This document shows positions 24,483-34,565 of a stretch of 64,000 bases of DNA, one piece after another. Under the pieces are notes generated by a model. The model searched no databases, was not told the DNA's origin, and saw only the letters and a list, made by a program, of their open reading frames with translations. Source of the DNA: CAXBMB01 sp963976695 (GTDB lineage Bacteria; Pseudomonadota; Alphaproteobacteria; Kiloniellales; DSM-21159); contig CAXBMB010000002.1 of assembly GCA_963976695.1 (NCBI GenBank), positions 55,124-119,123 of the forward strand, in the 5' to 3' direction. How positions within the stretch are numbered: position 1 is the first letter of the stretch; each line of letters opens with the position of its first letter. The translations under genes and the position numbers were made by a program.

Positions 24483-25346
24483 TCACGATTTAAAGCTCAC
24501 CTCGCCCTGCATGCAGAGCTGTCCCTGCCCGCCTTCGATCCAGACCGCCGCGTTATCGCCCCGATCCCGGCCGCACACGGCGATCGGCGCCAGATCGAAG
24601 ACCGGGCTGACGGCGCGAAAGGTAAAGCTTTCGATCACCCGACCGGCGGCGTGGCGGCGCGCCAAGTCAACCATCAAGGTGGCCAGCAGGGGACCATGGA
24701 CCACCAGCCCCGGATAGCCTTCCGCGCCAGTGACGTAGGGTTGGTCGTAGTGAATTCGGTGGCCGTTGAAGGTCAAGGCCGAGTAGCGGAAAAGCAGCAC
24801 CGGGTCGGGGGTGATCGTCCGCCGCCAGCTAGAGTCGCTTGGCGCGGCGCGCACCGGCGCGGGCCTGTCATGCGCCCCGGCGGCCTGGCGATAGACGATG
24901 TCATGCTCCTCCACCAGCGCGACGCCGGCCGCGCCGGAAACCTCATGCCGGACGGTGACAAAGGCCAACGGACCGCTGCGCCCCTCCTTCAGGCTGACCT
25001 TTTCGATGCGGCTGACCTTGCGCGCGGCGGCCCCCAGCGGCAAATCCCGGCGCCAGGAAACCCGGGAGCCCGCCCACATGCGGCGCGGCAGGTCAATCGG
25101 CGGCAGGAACTCCCCGCGCGCGCCGTGACCGTCCGGACCAAGCGTTGACTGCGGCGCCATCGACCAGAAATAGCACCAATGCCAAAGCGGCGGCAGGGTG
25201 TCGCCCGGGCGAAAGGGCGGATCCTGGCTTTCCAGGGTGGCGCGCAGCGCCGCCGCCCGGTTGAGATCAATCAGGTCCTCGGCCTGCTCCTGCCGGCCGA
25301 CCCAACGGCTCCAGTCCTCGACGCGGACGCTTTCTGGCATGGTCAT
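24483..25346 (-). CDS. MaoC/hot-dog acyl-CoA hydratase, mesaconyl-C4-CoA hydratase-like
   Basis: Double hot-dog fold dehydratase of the FAS1-like/HTD2 group, 287 aa. The N-terminal half has PFRPGDTLPPLWHWCYFW and LPRRMWAGSRV; the C-terminal half has LFRYSALTFNGHRIHYDQPYV and GLVVHGPLLATLMVDLA, containing the family Asp/His-type catalytic patch. Family members hydrate mesaconyl-C4-CoA or 3-methylfumaryl-CoA; which acyl-CoA is used here cannot be told. GGAG lies upstream of the ATG at 25346; an ATG two codons later is possible. It is divergent from the epoxide hydrolase gene. Confidence 0.82.
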   Translation of the reverse strand: MTMPESVRVEDWSRWVGRQEQAEDLIDLNRAAALRATLESQDPPFRPGDTLPPLWHWCYFWSMAPQSTLGPDGHGARGEFLPPIDLPRRMWAGSRVSWRRDLPLGAAARKVSRIEKVSLKEGRSGPLAFVTVRHEVSGAAGVALVEEHDIVYRQAAGAHDRPAPVRAAPSDSSWRRTITPDPVLLFRYSALTFNGHRIHYDQPYVTGAEGYPGLVVHGPLLATLMVDLARRHAAGRVIESFTFRAVSPVFDLAPIAVCGRDRGDNAAVWIEGGQGQLCMQGEVSFKS

Positions 25347-25533
25347 CCCTTCTCCGACGGGTCATCCACTTTGTATGGTCTTCTAGATGCCATAGTTTCC
25401 CGGCCAAGACCCATCAAGAAAAGGTCTAACAGCGATGCCCGGCGCCCCTGCCGCCGGTCGCTGCGGTTTTTTTTACCTCTTGGGGGGCGGACGGCCGCCG
25501 GGCTATCATCGGGCGCCACACCCCGGAGACGCG

Positions 25534-26517
25534 ATGACCCCGAACGAATTTACCCTGCAGCAGGTTCAAGCCAACGGGATCAGCCAGCGCTGCGCCCTTG
25601 CCGGGCCGCCGTCCGGCCCCTTGGTTCTGCTGGTCCACGGCTGGCCGGAAAGTTGGTATTCCTGGCGCCATCAAATCGCCTGCCTGGCCCAAGCCGGCTG
25701 GCGGGTCGCCGCGCCGGACATGCGCGGCTACGGCGGCTCGGACAAGCCGGCGGCGGTGCAGGCCTATGACATGGCCAGCATGACCGGCGACCTGGCTGGG
25801 CTGATCACCGCGCTGGGCCACCGGGACGCGGTGCTGGTGGGCCATGACTGGGGCGCGCCGGTGGTTTGGAACACGGCGATCTTGCACCCCGACAAGGTCC
25901 GCGCCGTCGTCGGCCTGTCGGTGCCGCACATGGCCCGGCCGAAGCTGCCCCAGACCCAGCTTTTCAAGGCGCTCTATCAAGATCGCTTTTTTTATATGCT
26001 GTATTTTCAGGAGCCTGGAAAAGCCGAGGCCGAACTGGAGCAGGATCTGGATGTTAGCCTGCGCAAAATCTATTGGGCGCTCAGCGGACAGGCCGAGCCG
26101 GGCAGTTTCACCCGCGACAAGGACAAGCGCGCCAATCTTCTCGACGGCCTGCCCTTGCCCGCCAGTCTGGCGCCGTTGATGGGCGCCGAGGACCTGGCCT
26201 ACTACCGCGCGCAGTTCGCCGCCTCCGGCTTTCGCGGCCCGCTCAACCGCTATCGCAACTTCGAGCGCGATTGGCGGGACCTGCCCCAACTGCACCAGGC
26301 CCCGGTCACCCAGCCATCGCTGTTTATCACCGGCGATCGCGATCCGGTGCTGACCTCGGTGCCGGGACGAGACCTGCGCGACGTCGCGCCGCTATTGTGC
26401 CCCCAGCTGCGCGCGCTGCTGGTGCTCGATGGCGTCGGACACTGGACCCAGCAAGAAGCCCCCGACGCGGTCAATCGGGCGCTGCTGGCTTTTCTGCGGG
26501 AATTTTACCGGCCGTGA
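25534..26517 (+). CDS. Alpha/beta hydrolase, epoxide hydrolase-like
   Basis: Probable soluble epoxide hydrolase, 327 aa from the ATG at 25534 (GGAG 5-8 nt upstream). It has the HGWPES oxyanion motif (35-40), the nucleophile D105 in GHDWGAPVVW, and the base H303 in GVGHWTQQEAP. An Asp nucleophile rather than Ser fits epoxide hydrolases and haloalkane dehalogenases; HGWPESW and a Tyr-rich cap (YQDRFFYMLYFQEPGKAE) favour the epoxide hydrolases. An upstream in-frame extension from 25435 has no family similarity. Confidence 0.87.
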   Translation: MTPNEFTLQQVQANGISQRCALAGPPSGPLVLLVHGWPESWYSWRHQIACLAQAGWRVAAPDMRGYGGSDKPAAVQAYDMASMTGDLAGLITALGHRDAVLVGHDWGAPVVWNTAILHPDKVRAVVGLSVPHMARPKLPQTQLFKALYQDRFFYMLYFQEPGKAEAELEQDLDVSLRKIYWALSGQAEPGSFTRDKDKRANLLDGLPLPASLAPLMGAEDLAYYRAQFAASGFRGPLNRYRNFERDWRDLPQLHQAPVTQPSLFITGDRDPVLTSVPGRDLRDVAPLLCPQLRALLVLDGVGHWTQQEAPDAVNRALLAFLREFYRP

Positions 26518-26578
26518 TTGCGCGGCTCGCCAGCTGGCGAGCCGGTGGGACGGGGTGGAAGCGCAAAGCGCTGCTGTC

Positions 26579-27211
26579 TCAGTCGCGCACAAGCTGGCCC
26601 AGCATGAAGACATCGTAGCGCGTCGACTTGCCAGTGATTTGATGGGACGGCGGACCAATCTCCGCCATCGCCGCAGCCTGTTGCGGCCACTTCAGCACCA
26701 CCCGGTTGCGCGCCGTCGCCAAGGCGACCTTCATCAGATCAACGCTGTCATCGTCGACGCCGACGATCTCGCGAATCTGCCGCATTTCCTTTTTCACCAG
26801 GGCGGTGTTTTTGCGCGCCGGATGCATCGGGTCGACCAGCACCACCTCCGGCGACAGCGCCGGCAGCAGGTCGCGGGCGTCGCCGCGCAGCAGCGTCATG
26901 CGCGCGATCACCTCGCCGACCGCGCCGCCGGCGGCGCGGGCCCGGGCCAGTCCGGCTTCCAGCAGCCGGTGCATCTCCGGCGAGCGCTCAATCAGCGTGA
27001 TCTGCGCGCCCAGCGAGGCCAGCAAAAAGGCGTCGCGCCCCAGGCCCGCCGTCGCGTCGACTACGAAGGGCCTTTTGCCGCCCTTCATCCCAACCGCTTT
27101 CGGCAGCGCCTGCCCCAACCCGCCGCCGAAGTGAAACCGATGCCCCACCGCCCCGCCGATGAAGTCGCAGGCCAAGCCACGGTCGCTTGAGATTTTGCTT
27201 TTGTCGGGCAT
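26579..27211 (-). CDS. rsmJ: 16S rRNA (guanine1516-N2)-methyltransferase
   Basis: SAM-dependent methyltransferase that modifies G1516 of 16S rRNA. The 210-aa protein has motif I DATAGLGRDAFLLASLG, ITLIERSPEM, and the target-site motif DPMHPARKN near 130, all typical of RsmJ (YhiQ). I start at the ATG at 27211, which has AAAAAGG 5 nt upstream; a GTG two codons earlier overlaps that site. It stands alone, convergent with the epoxide hydrolase gene. Confidence 0.9.
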   Translation of the reverse strand: MPDKSKISSDRGLACDFIGGAVGHRFHFGGGLGQALPKAVGMKGGKRPFVVDATAGLGRDAFLLASLGAQITLIERSPEMHRLLEAGLARARAAGGAVGEVIARMTLLRGDARDLLPALSPEVVLVDPMHPARKNTALVKKEMRQIREIVGVDDDSVDLMKVALATARNRVVLKWPQQAAAMAEIGPPSHQITGKSTRYDVFMLGQLVRD

Positions 27212-27549
27212 CCGCACCTTTTTCGTCGGGAAAACCGGACCGGCGCGCCAAGCGCTGCGATCTTCGTCGATCGCACTCTACCGCCATCGGCCGCGGCAAG
27301 AAAAGCTTGCAGCGCGGGCGGGCGTTATCTGGCTTTCAGCAACAGCCGACGGCCCCATTCATCGCTTGACGCCCCTCCCCGATCAGGCCTGCGTCACCCT
27401 GCTGATCTCCGAAGCGGTCGCAGCATAGCCAAGGCAGAGAGTTTTTCCATTTTCTGATGTCCTGATTGGGCGGCGATTGTCACCTCATCAGGGGCATGCC
27501 CTGACGTGCGCCCATCGACGCGAACCCGGGATATCTCATACTTCGGTCA
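27212..27549. other. Intergenic region, no gene seen
   Basis: 338 bp upstream of rsmJ and downstream of the GFA gene. Open frames here are Arg/Pro-rich antisense or out-of-frame readings without ribosome sites. A short hairpin GCGATC/GATCGC (27259-27277) and the rsmJ promoter region are all I can point to. Confidence 0.6.
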
Positions 27550-27993
27550 TCAGACCTCTCCCTCGATGTGAGGGTGCTTGGATTCGTACTCGGCCCGGGT
27601 GGCGCGAGAGTGGTCGCCCGCCAGCCGGATCGAGGCCAGGGCGCGGTCGGTGTATATCTCTGAGCGCAGCGGCCAGTCGCGGGCGGCGTCAAACAAACCT
27701 GGCATCAGGTCGTAGCCTGGCGCCTCACCCTCAAGGTCCCGCATCCATAGATGTGAACCACAGTTGGTGCAGAAGGCCCGTTCTGCAAAGGTGGTCGAGG
27801 CGAAGCGCGTTACCGGCCCCGCGACCGTCACCGCCGCGTCGGCAGCGTAAAAGCACAGGAACAGCCCGCCTGACCATCGCTGACACATCCGGCAGTGGCA
27901 GGCGCCAGGTTCCGGGTCGTGCCCGCCGTCGACGCGGATGATAACGTCGCCGCAGAGGCAGCGACCCTCCAGATATCCTGTGACCTCAGTCAT
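27550..27993 (-). CDS. GFA-family protein (glutathione-dependent formaldehyde-activating enzyme-like)
   Basis: Small zinc-binding Mss4-like/GFA protein, 147 aa from the ATG at 27993 (GGGGAGA upstream). The zinc ligands are in CLCGDV, CHCRMCQRWSGG and FCTNCGSHLW, the standard GFA pattern. Most family members lack proven formaldehyde activation, so the function is unknown. It is a single gene with no operon partner. Its composition differs slightly from its neighbours, with no other sign of transfer. Confidence 0.88.
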   Translation of the reverse strand: MTEVTGYLEGRCLCGDVIIRVDGGHDPEPGACHCRMCQRWSGGLFLCFYAADAAVTVAGPVTRFASTTFAERAFCTNCGSHLWMRDLEGEAPGYDLMPGLFDAARDWPLRSEIYTDRALASIRLAGDHSRATRAEYESKHPHIEGEV

Positions 27994-28340
27994 GCAATGT
28001 CTCCCCTCAGCGTTGGGCGGCAAATGCAGCCGTTTAGCCTGGCGCGCCGACTTGGAACGCGCTGTATCACGAAGCGTAGCTGTTTCCAGCAGCGTCCGCC
28101 ACTCGACGCGGACAGGCGGGCGGCGATACGTGGTCGTGACGCTCCCGTGGCGACCCTGTCCCATCGTGCTTGCCGCCATTCCAGCGAATAGATGCACCAT
28201 CAAATTCTGGGATCAAACAGGCCTGTGGCGGCGGCATGGCCTAGACCCATAATAGGCCTGCCGATGGGCACGGAACCCGGGGACGAGACGCCAGAGAGAC
28301 AGTCGTTTAAGTTATTAAAATATTTATATGAAATCCGCGA
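27994..28340. other. Intergenic region, no gene seen
   Basis: 347 bp between the GFA gene and tRNA-Glu. It contains a hairpin GGCCTA/TAGGCC (near 28238-28258) and an AT-rich tail (28307-28335) just past the tRNA 3' end. No credible open frame or recognisable RNA. Confidence 0.6.
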
Positions 28341-28416
28341 TGGCGCCCCCTAGGGGAATCGAACCCCTGTTTCCGCCGTGAGAGGGCGGCGTCCTAGGCC
28401 TCTAGACGAAGGGGGC
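28341..28416 (-). tRNA. tRNA-Glu (anticodon CTC), CCA encoded
   Basis: A cloverleaf reads on the minus strand: acceptor GCCCCCT with AGGGGGC, anticodon stem CCGCC/GGCGG around loop CTCTCAC (anticodon CTC, glutamate), T arm CAGGGG-TTCGATT-CCCCTA, discriminator G, and encoded CCA (28341-28343). It is 76 nt. No strong terminator follows. Confidence 0.96.
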
Positions 28417-28752
28417 GCAGTGATCGCGAGAGGCGGGATATAGACTCTTCGAGAGGCCGGCGCAAGGGCTTGTGAGCGCAAAGCCGTCGAAAAGCCCGAC
28501 GACGGCGCAAAACCTCCGGGACCGGGCCGGGCTGGGGAAAAAATTTTGCCGCCGCGCGCCCGACCGACTAGAGTGCGATCAACTGGGAACGAAGCGCTGG
28601 GCACGGTTTGACGATCCAAACCGTTCCGACGTTCGAAACCCCACGATCAGGCCGACCGGATTTCCTAGCCGGCCGCCGACGGCCAGGCTGCTGTCCCGGT
28701 TCGCTTTTTCCACCCCCTCGCCCGCCACCCGCAACAGCCCGAGCCAGCCCCC
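28417..28752. other. Intergenic region with CTAG-tailed element F
   Basis: 336 bp between tRNA-Glu and the amine oxidase gene. At 28568 begins CTAGAGTGCGATCAACTGGG, whose complement resembles the CCGATCCGRCTCTAG core found near purA and serA. The orientation is that of copy D. The tRNA promoter and the oxidase promoter should lie here; neither has a clear -35/-10 pair. Confidence 0.5.
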
Positions 28753-30090
28753 ATGTCGACCTCTCCCGCCGCCACCGATCAAAGGGCCGCCCAGCCCGGC
28801 GGCCACCCGCTTGGCCGCCACGTTGACAGCTACTACAGCCGCACCATGCGCCACCCCCAGCCGCGCCCGGCGCTTTACGGCGTGGCGCGCGCCGATGCGG
28901 TGGTGGTGGGCGCCGGGCTGGCCGGCCTGACCACGGCGCGGGAGCTGCTGCGGGCCGGTCGGTCGGTGATTGTCCTGGAAGCCCAGGCGGCGGCCTGGGG
29001 CGCATCGGGCCGCAACGGCGGTTTCGTCTCGCCCGGCTACGCGCGCGGCCTCAAGGATCTGGTCGCCATTTCCGGCCGCGAAGACGCCCAGGCGCTCTAC
29101 CGGCTTTCCAGCCAGGCCGTGGACTACGTCTGGGACAGCCTGGGCCAACTGGGGCTGCCCCGACCCCAACAGCGCCAGGGCCATCTTCACGCGCAACGCT
29201 TCGACAGCGCCCAGGCCGCCCAGGCCGAAGCCGACTGGCTGGCGCGGGTCGGCGGCGACCAACAGGAGGTGTGGCCGACCGACAAGGTCCGCAGCCGGTT
29301 CCGCTCGACGGTCTATCACCAGGGGGTTTTCACCCCCAAGGCCTTCCACTTCCACCCGCTCGACTACGGCCAGGCGCTGGCCTTGGAAATCGAACGGCTG
29401 GGCGGGGCGATCTACGAGGGCGCGCCGGTGCTCGGCAGCCGGCTGGACGGGCCGCAAAAACAGCTCACAACCAGCCAGGGCGAGGTGCGCGCCGCTGACG
29501 TGATTTTCTGCTGCGGCGGTTACAGCACCGCCGTGGAGCCCCGGCTCCGGCGGGCAATCCTGCCGATCGCCACCCATGCCATGGTGACCGAACCGCTGGA
29601 CGCGGCGGTGCTGGCGACGGCGGTGCGCAGCGACGCGGCGCTGTCGGACGATCGACTGGCCTGCGATTACTACCGGCGGATTGACGGCAACCGCCTTCTG
29701 TGGGGCGGCCGGATCACCGCGCGGCAACGCCCGCCACGCCAACTGGCGAACCTGCTGCGCGGCGACCTGCTGCGCGTCTATCCGCAATTGCGCGGGAAGG
29801 TCACGGTGGCCGCCGCCTGGTCCGGGCTGATGAGCTATGCGCGCCACAAGATGCCGCAAATCGGGCGCTTACAGGACGGGGTCTGGTACGGTACGGCCTT
29901 TGGCGGCCACGGCATGAACACCACGGCGCTGGCCGGACAACTGCTGGCCGGCGCCATCGCCGAAAAAGACGACCGCTGGCGGCTGTTCGCGCCGTACGAC
30001 CTGGCCTGGAACGGCGGCCTCTTCGGTCCGGCGGCGATCCAGTTGAGCTACTGGGGCTATCAACTGGCCGACCACTGGCGCGAGCGTTAG
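28753..30090 (+). CDS. FAD-dependent amine oxidase, gamma-glutamylputrescine oxidase-like (DAO family)
   Basis: Flavoprotein of the DAO family, 445 aa. The Rossmann motif GAGLAGLTTARELLRAG begins near residue 54, followed by ASGRNGGFVSPGYA, and the C-terminal FAD-binding part has GTAFGGHGMNTTALAG. The N-terminal SYYSRTM and HPQPRPAL are common in PuuB/OrdL-type enzymes that oxidise polyamine derivatives or secondary amines. The substrate cannot be assigned. It is convergent with the threonine aldolase gene 50 bp away. Confidence 0.88.
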   Translation: MSTSPAATDQRAAQPGGHPLGRHVDSYYSRTMRHPQPRPALYGVARADAVVVGAGLAGLTTARELLRAGRSVIVLEAQAAAWGASGRNGGFVSPGYARGLKDLVAISGREDAQALYRLSSQAVDYVWDSLGQLGLPRPQQRQGHLHAQRFDSAQAAQAEADWLARVGGDQQEVWPTDKVRSRFRSTVYHQGVFTPKAFHFHPLDYGQALALEIERLGGAIYEGAPVLGSRLDGPQKQLTTSQGEVRAADVIFCCGGYSTAVEPRLRRAILPIATHAMVTEPLDAAVLATAVRSDAALSDDRLACDYYRRIDGNRLLWGGRITARQRPPRQLANLLRGDLLRVYPQLRGKVTVAAAWSGLMSYARHKMPQIGRLQDGVWYGTAFGGHGMNTTALAGQLLAGAIAEKDDRWRLFAPYDLAWNGGLFGPAAIQLSYWGYQLADHWRER

Positions 30091-30140
30091 GCGGCAATCG
30101 CGCCGACCGGAAGCGTTTGCCGCGCCGCAGCTGCGGTCGA

Positions 30141-31199
30141 TCACCCCCCGATGGAAGAAGAGCTGGCGGTCAGGCCGCCGAGCCGGCGCGTCGCCGCCAG
30201 GAAGGTATCGACCTCCTCCTCGCTGGTGTTCCAGGCGGTGACAAAGCGGGCGCCGGCGCCGCCGGCCTCGCCGTCATAGAAGACAAATCCCTCCGCGCGC
30301 AGCGCCTGGGACAGCGCCGCCGGCAACTGGACATAGAGCATGTTGGCGGCCAATTCGAAAACCGACGGCAGGCCAAGTTCGGCCAGCCCGTCGGCCAGAC
30401 GCCGCGCCATGGCGTTGGCCTGCCGGGCGTTCGTCAGCCAAAGATCCCGTTCCAAATAGGCTTCCAGTTGGGCCGAAACCACCCGCATCTTGGAAAAAAG
30501 ATGGCCGCCGCGCTTGCGATGAAATTCAAAGTCACGGGCCAGGTCGGGATTGAAAAACACCACCGCTTCGGCGCAAAAGCAGCCGTTCTTGGTGCCGCCG
30601 AACGACAGCACGTCCACGCCGGCCCGCCAGGTCATCTCCGCCGGACGGCAACCCAATTGGACCAGGGCGTTGCTGAACCGCGCCCCGTCCATATGGACCT
30701 TCAGGCCCTGGTCGCGCGCCAGGGCGGTGAGCGCGCGAATTTCCTCAAGGCTGTAAACCGCGCCGGTCTCGGTCACCTGAGACAGCGACAGGGCGGCGGG
30801 CTGAACGCTGTGCACCACCCCCTTGCCGGTGACCGCGCCGGCCAGCCCCTCGGGCGTGAGTTTTCCCTGCGGTCCGGCGATCGGCACCAGTTTGGCGCCG
30901 TTGGTGAACAACTCCGGCGCGCCGCATTCATCCACATTGATGTGCGCCAACCGGTGACAGTAGATCGCCCCGAAGCTGGGAGTCAGGCAGGCCAAGGCCA
31001 AGGCGTTGCTCGCCGTGCCGGTCGCCACCGGATAGACCAGGATGGCGTCGTTTTCGAAAATTTCGCGCAGCTTTTCCGTCACCCGCGCGCTCCAGGGATC
31101 ATTGCCGTAGGGCATGGCGCTGTCGTCATTGGCGGCCAACAGGGCGGCCATCACTTCCGGGCTGGCCCCGGTCACATTGTCCGATGCAAAGTTACTCAT
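30141..31199 (-). CDS. ltaE: Low-specificity L-threonine aldolase
   Basis: PLP enzyme that splits L-threonine or L-allo-threonine to glycine and acetaldehyde. The 352-aa protein has NDDSAMPYGNDPWS, VATGTASNALAL, HINVDECGAPE, HMDGARFSNA and the PLP lysine K204 in SFGGTKNG. The frame is open upstream to 31382, but family similarity begins at MSNFASDNVTG, so I use the ATG at 31199. It is monocistronic. Confidence 0.93.
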   Translation of the reverse strand: MSNFASDNVTGASPEVMAALLAANDDSAMPYGNDPWSARVTEKLREIFENDAILVYPVATGTASNALALACLTPSFGAIYCHRLAHINVDECGAPELFTNGAKLVPIAGPQGKLTPEGLAGAVTGKGVVHSVQPAALSLSQVTETGAVYSLEEIRALTALARDQGLKVHMDGARFSNALVQLGCRPAEMTWRAGVDVLSFGGTKNGCFCAEAVVFFNPDLARDFEFHRKRGGHLFSKMRVVSAQLEAYLERDLWLTNARQANAMARRLADGLAELGLPSVFELAANMLYVQLPAALSQALRAEGFVFYDGEAGGAGARFVTAWNTSEEEVDTFLAATRRLGGLTASSSSIGG

Positions 31200-31398
31200 G
31201 CCGGCGCTCCCTAACTGGCGAAGGATGTCTGGCGGTCGCGCCAGATGAAACTCAGCCGCAACCAGCCCCACCGCCCCACCGGCTGTCAAGCCGACCGCGC
31301 GGCTTTGGCTTGGCGTCGGCGGAACAGGTCTGTCGCCGCGTCGATATCGCCGCGGTCGACGCAACGACGCGCGAAATCGCAATGGTTACAACCGCCGG

Positions 31399-31815
31399 CT
31401 AATTCACCCCAGCCGGCCTGGCCTTGCGCGGCAGGGTCAACCGCACCCGCGGCGCGCCGGTCTGCAGGTCGATCACCAGGATTTGCTTGCAGCCCTTGGC
31501 CAGCGACCCCTCGACCCGCAAAGCCAGATACCGGTCGCCGAAAGGTTCGGCTGCTTCGATCCGGCAGCCGAACGGCAGATCCAACTCCGCCTCGACCACC
31601 CCTTCAAGCGCCGGGGTCTTTTCCGGCGACCTGGCCAGGGCCGAAGGCGGCAGCGGCGTCGGTGACGATAACGATGACGGCGACGGCGTCACGGCGACGG
31701 CGGCGTCCTGCGGGTCGGCTTGCAACAACGTGGCCTGGCGGATCACGCCCCAGATCACAAAGCCCAGCAACACCACGATCACCAGGCCCAAGACCGCAAC
31801 CAGGGCCTTGATCAT
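31399..31815 (-). CDS. Hypothetical membrane-anchored protein
   Basis: Not recognised. From the ATG at 31815 it is 138 aa: a hydrophobic N-terminal helix (LVAVLGLVIVVLLGFVIWGV, an anchor or uncleaved signal), a Ser/Pro/Thr-rich linker, then a C-terminal domain with two Cys (FGCRIEAAEP and AKGCKQILVIDL) that might pair in the periplasm. It is divergent from rluD with only 27 bp between the starts, so the two promoters must overlap each gene. I infer a periplasmic, membrane-tethered domain; no function is claimed. Confidence 0.75.
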   Translation of the reverse strand: MIKALVAVLGLVIVVLLGFVIWGVIRQATLLQADPQDAAVAVTPSPSSLSSPTPLPPSALARSPEKTPALEGVVEAELDLPFGCRIEAAEPFGDRYLALRVEGSLAKGCKQILVIDLQTGAPRVRLTLPRKARPAGVN

Positions 31816-31842
31816 TCGGTGACTTTGCGGTCCTTTGTTCCC

Positions 31843-32877
<1,035 letters not shown>

Positions 32878-33012
32878 TCCTCTATTGTTTTCGCGTGGGG
32901 TTCAGGGGATGCTGACTTGTGACTCCACCTTCTTTGCCTCGTCCATTCACGGAGGGGCGCCACCATCCCATGCCTGATACGAGGGTGGGACAAGAATGAG
33001 GGATCTTAGGCC
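32878..33012 (+). promoter_or_regulatory. rpoH upstream region
   Basis: 135 bp between rluD and rpoH. No T-rich terminator for rluD is seen. The leader contains CCACC (near 32961) that can pair with GGTGG (near 32984), and a GGAGGGG tract lies within the same area, so some 5'-leader structure is possible. Whether it acts as a temperature-sensitive element, as in E. coli rpoH, cannot be told. Confidence 0.4.
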
Positions 33013-33906
33013 ATGGCCGGAAATATCTCCTCCAATCTTCCAAGCCTGTCGGCGGAAGGCAATCTCAGCCGATATCTACAGGACATTCGTAAGTTTCCCA
33101 TGCTGGAAGCCAACGAAGAATACATGCTGGCGCACCGCTGGACCGAGCATGGCGATTCGGAATCCGCGCACAAGCTGGTCACCAGTCACCTGCGGCTGGT
33201 GGCAAAAATCGCCATGGGGTACCGCGGCTACGGCCTGCCGGTTGCCGAACTGATTAGCGAAGGCAACGTCGGCATGATGCAGGCGGTCAAACGCTTTGAT
33301 CCCGAGCGCGGCTTTCGTTTGGCCACCTACGCCATGTGGTGGATTCGCGCCTCGATTCAAGAATACATCCTGCACTCCTGGTCGCTGGTCAAGATGGGCA
33401 CCACGGCGGCGCAGAAGAAGCTGTTCTTCAACCTGCGCAAGGTAAAAGGGCAAATTCAGGCCTTTGAAGAAGGCGACCTGAAGCCCGAGCACGTAACCCA
33501 TATCGCCACGGCGCTCAACGTGCCCGAGCAGGACGTGGTTTCGATGAACCGCCGGCTGGCCAGCCAAGACCACTCCCTCAACGCGCCGTTGAAAATCGAC
33601 GGTGACGGCGAGTGGCAGGACTGGCTGGTGGACGAGGAGGACAGTCAGGAAATCACCCTGGGCGACCGGGAGGAGTTGGATCAGCGCCGGGTGATGCTGG
33701 CTTCGGCGATGGAAAACCTCAATGATCGTGAGCGCCATATCCTGACCCAGCGCCGACTGCAGGAAAACCCAACCACCCTGGAAGATCTCAGCCAGGAGTA
33801 CGGCATCAGCCGCGAACGGGTTCGGCAGATCGAGGTGCGGGCGTTCGAAAAGCTGCAGAAAGCCATCCGCAACGCCGCCTTGGAAGAGCGGCTGTCGGGT
33901 CAATAG
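33013..33906 (+). CDS. rpoH: RNA polymerase heat-shock sigma factor RpoH (sigma-32)
   Basis: Alternative sigma factor for the heat-shock regulon. The 297-aa protein has region 2 (LVAKIAMGYRGYG, then DPERGFRLATYAMWWIRASI), the RpoH-specific box QKKLFFNLRK at 134-143 and a C-terminal helix-turn-helix (LEDLSQEYGISRERVRQIE). The RpoH box separates it from RpoD and RpoS. It ends at 33906 and is followed by a strong terminator. Confidence 0.96.
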   Translation: MAGNISSNLPSLSAEGNLSRYLQDIRKFPMLEANEEYMLAHRWTEHGDSESAHKLVTSHLRLVAKIAMGYRGYGLPVAELISEGNVGMMQAVKRFDPERGFRLATYAMWWIRASIQEYILHSWSLVKMGTTAAQKKLFFNLRKVKGQIQAFEEGDLKPEHVTHIATALNVPEQDVVSMNRRLASQDHSLNAPLKIDGDGEWQDWLVDEEDSQEITLGDREELDQRRVMLASAMENLNDRERHILTQRRLQENPTTLEDLSQEYGISRERVRQIEVRAFEKLQKAIRNAALEERLSGQ

Positions 33907-33945
33907 CCGGAGCGTCAACAGGCGGCCGCGCCATAACGCACCACA

Positions 33946-33978
33946 AAGGGGGTAAGCCAAGGCTTGCCCCTTTTTTTT
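33946..33978 (+). terminator. rpoH terminator
   Basis: The hairpin AAGGGGGTAAGCC/GGCTTGCCCCTT, with one bulge, is followed by eight T (33971-33978), starting 40 nt after the rpoH stop. It is a classic intrinsic terminator. Confidence 0.9.
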
Positions 33979-34055
33979 CGTCCTTGCCGGGTTTTATCTT
34001 GGCCGGGTTTTATCTTGGCGCGCCCGGCGCTCTGTAGCGATACCGCGCCGGCCGC

Positions 34056-34565
34056 TCACTTGGTGTCCAGCCCCTGCGAGCCGACGCGCTCGCCCAGACT
34101 GTCGATTCCTTCCGCGAGGTCCTCTCCCCAAAACTCCAGCAGTTCTTCTTTCTGTTTGGCCAAGGTGGTCAGCCGGCTGCGGCTGTAGACCGCGTAGTAG
34201 CTTCCCACCAGGGCCGGCATCATCAGATAGATCAGCCACCCGAAGCCCGCCGCGCCGTACGCCACGAACCACAGATAGACATCGCCCAAGATTTTCTGCG
34301 CGTTGGTTAAGTTATGTCCGGTCAACCAAAGCTGCGCGATCGCCGGCACCGTGCCGCAGAAGTTGATGAACCCGACCGTGCTGGCCAGATATTTGTCTCT
34401 GTGCCGGTCGACGACATAGGCGACCAGCGTCGGCAGCATGGAAACAAAAAGAATCATGATCGTGGGCAGCAACACCGGCAACAAAAGCACCGAGAACAGA
34501 AGGATCCAGATTACCTTCTTCCAGGTCGCGCTTCCGACTACTTTTTGTTCCGACTCGTTCACCAT
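34056..34565 (-). CDS. Hypothetical multi-helix membrane protein, partner of the kinase-like gene
   Basis: Not recognised. 169 aa from the ATG at 34565 (GGAAAA upstream; a GTG eight codons earlier is possible). Two adjacent hydrophobic segments near 18-55 and two more near 65-85 and 95-125 suggest about four membrane helices. A charged C-terminal tail follows (SRSRLTTLAKQKEELLEFW, then ACIDIC stretches), likely helical. It lies 79 bp after the kinase-like gene on the same strand, so they may be co-transcribed. Function unknown; the tail could contact the kinase-like partner. Confidence 0.7.
   Translation of the reverse strand: MVNESEQKVVGSATWKKVIWILLFSVLLLPVLLPTIMILFVSMLPTLVAYVVDRHRDKYLASTVGFINFCGTVPAIAQLWLTGHNLTNAQKILGDVYLWFVAYGAAGFGWLIYLMMPALVGSYYAVYSRSRLTTLAKQKEELLEFWGEDLAEGIDSLGERVGSQGLDTK

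Noticed and set aside
27477..27560. Possible tRNA remnant or attachment site (GCGAACCCGGG near 27519)
   Set aside because: Only a T-arm-like string; no cloverleaf, no integrase and no direct repeat of a tRNA end nearby.
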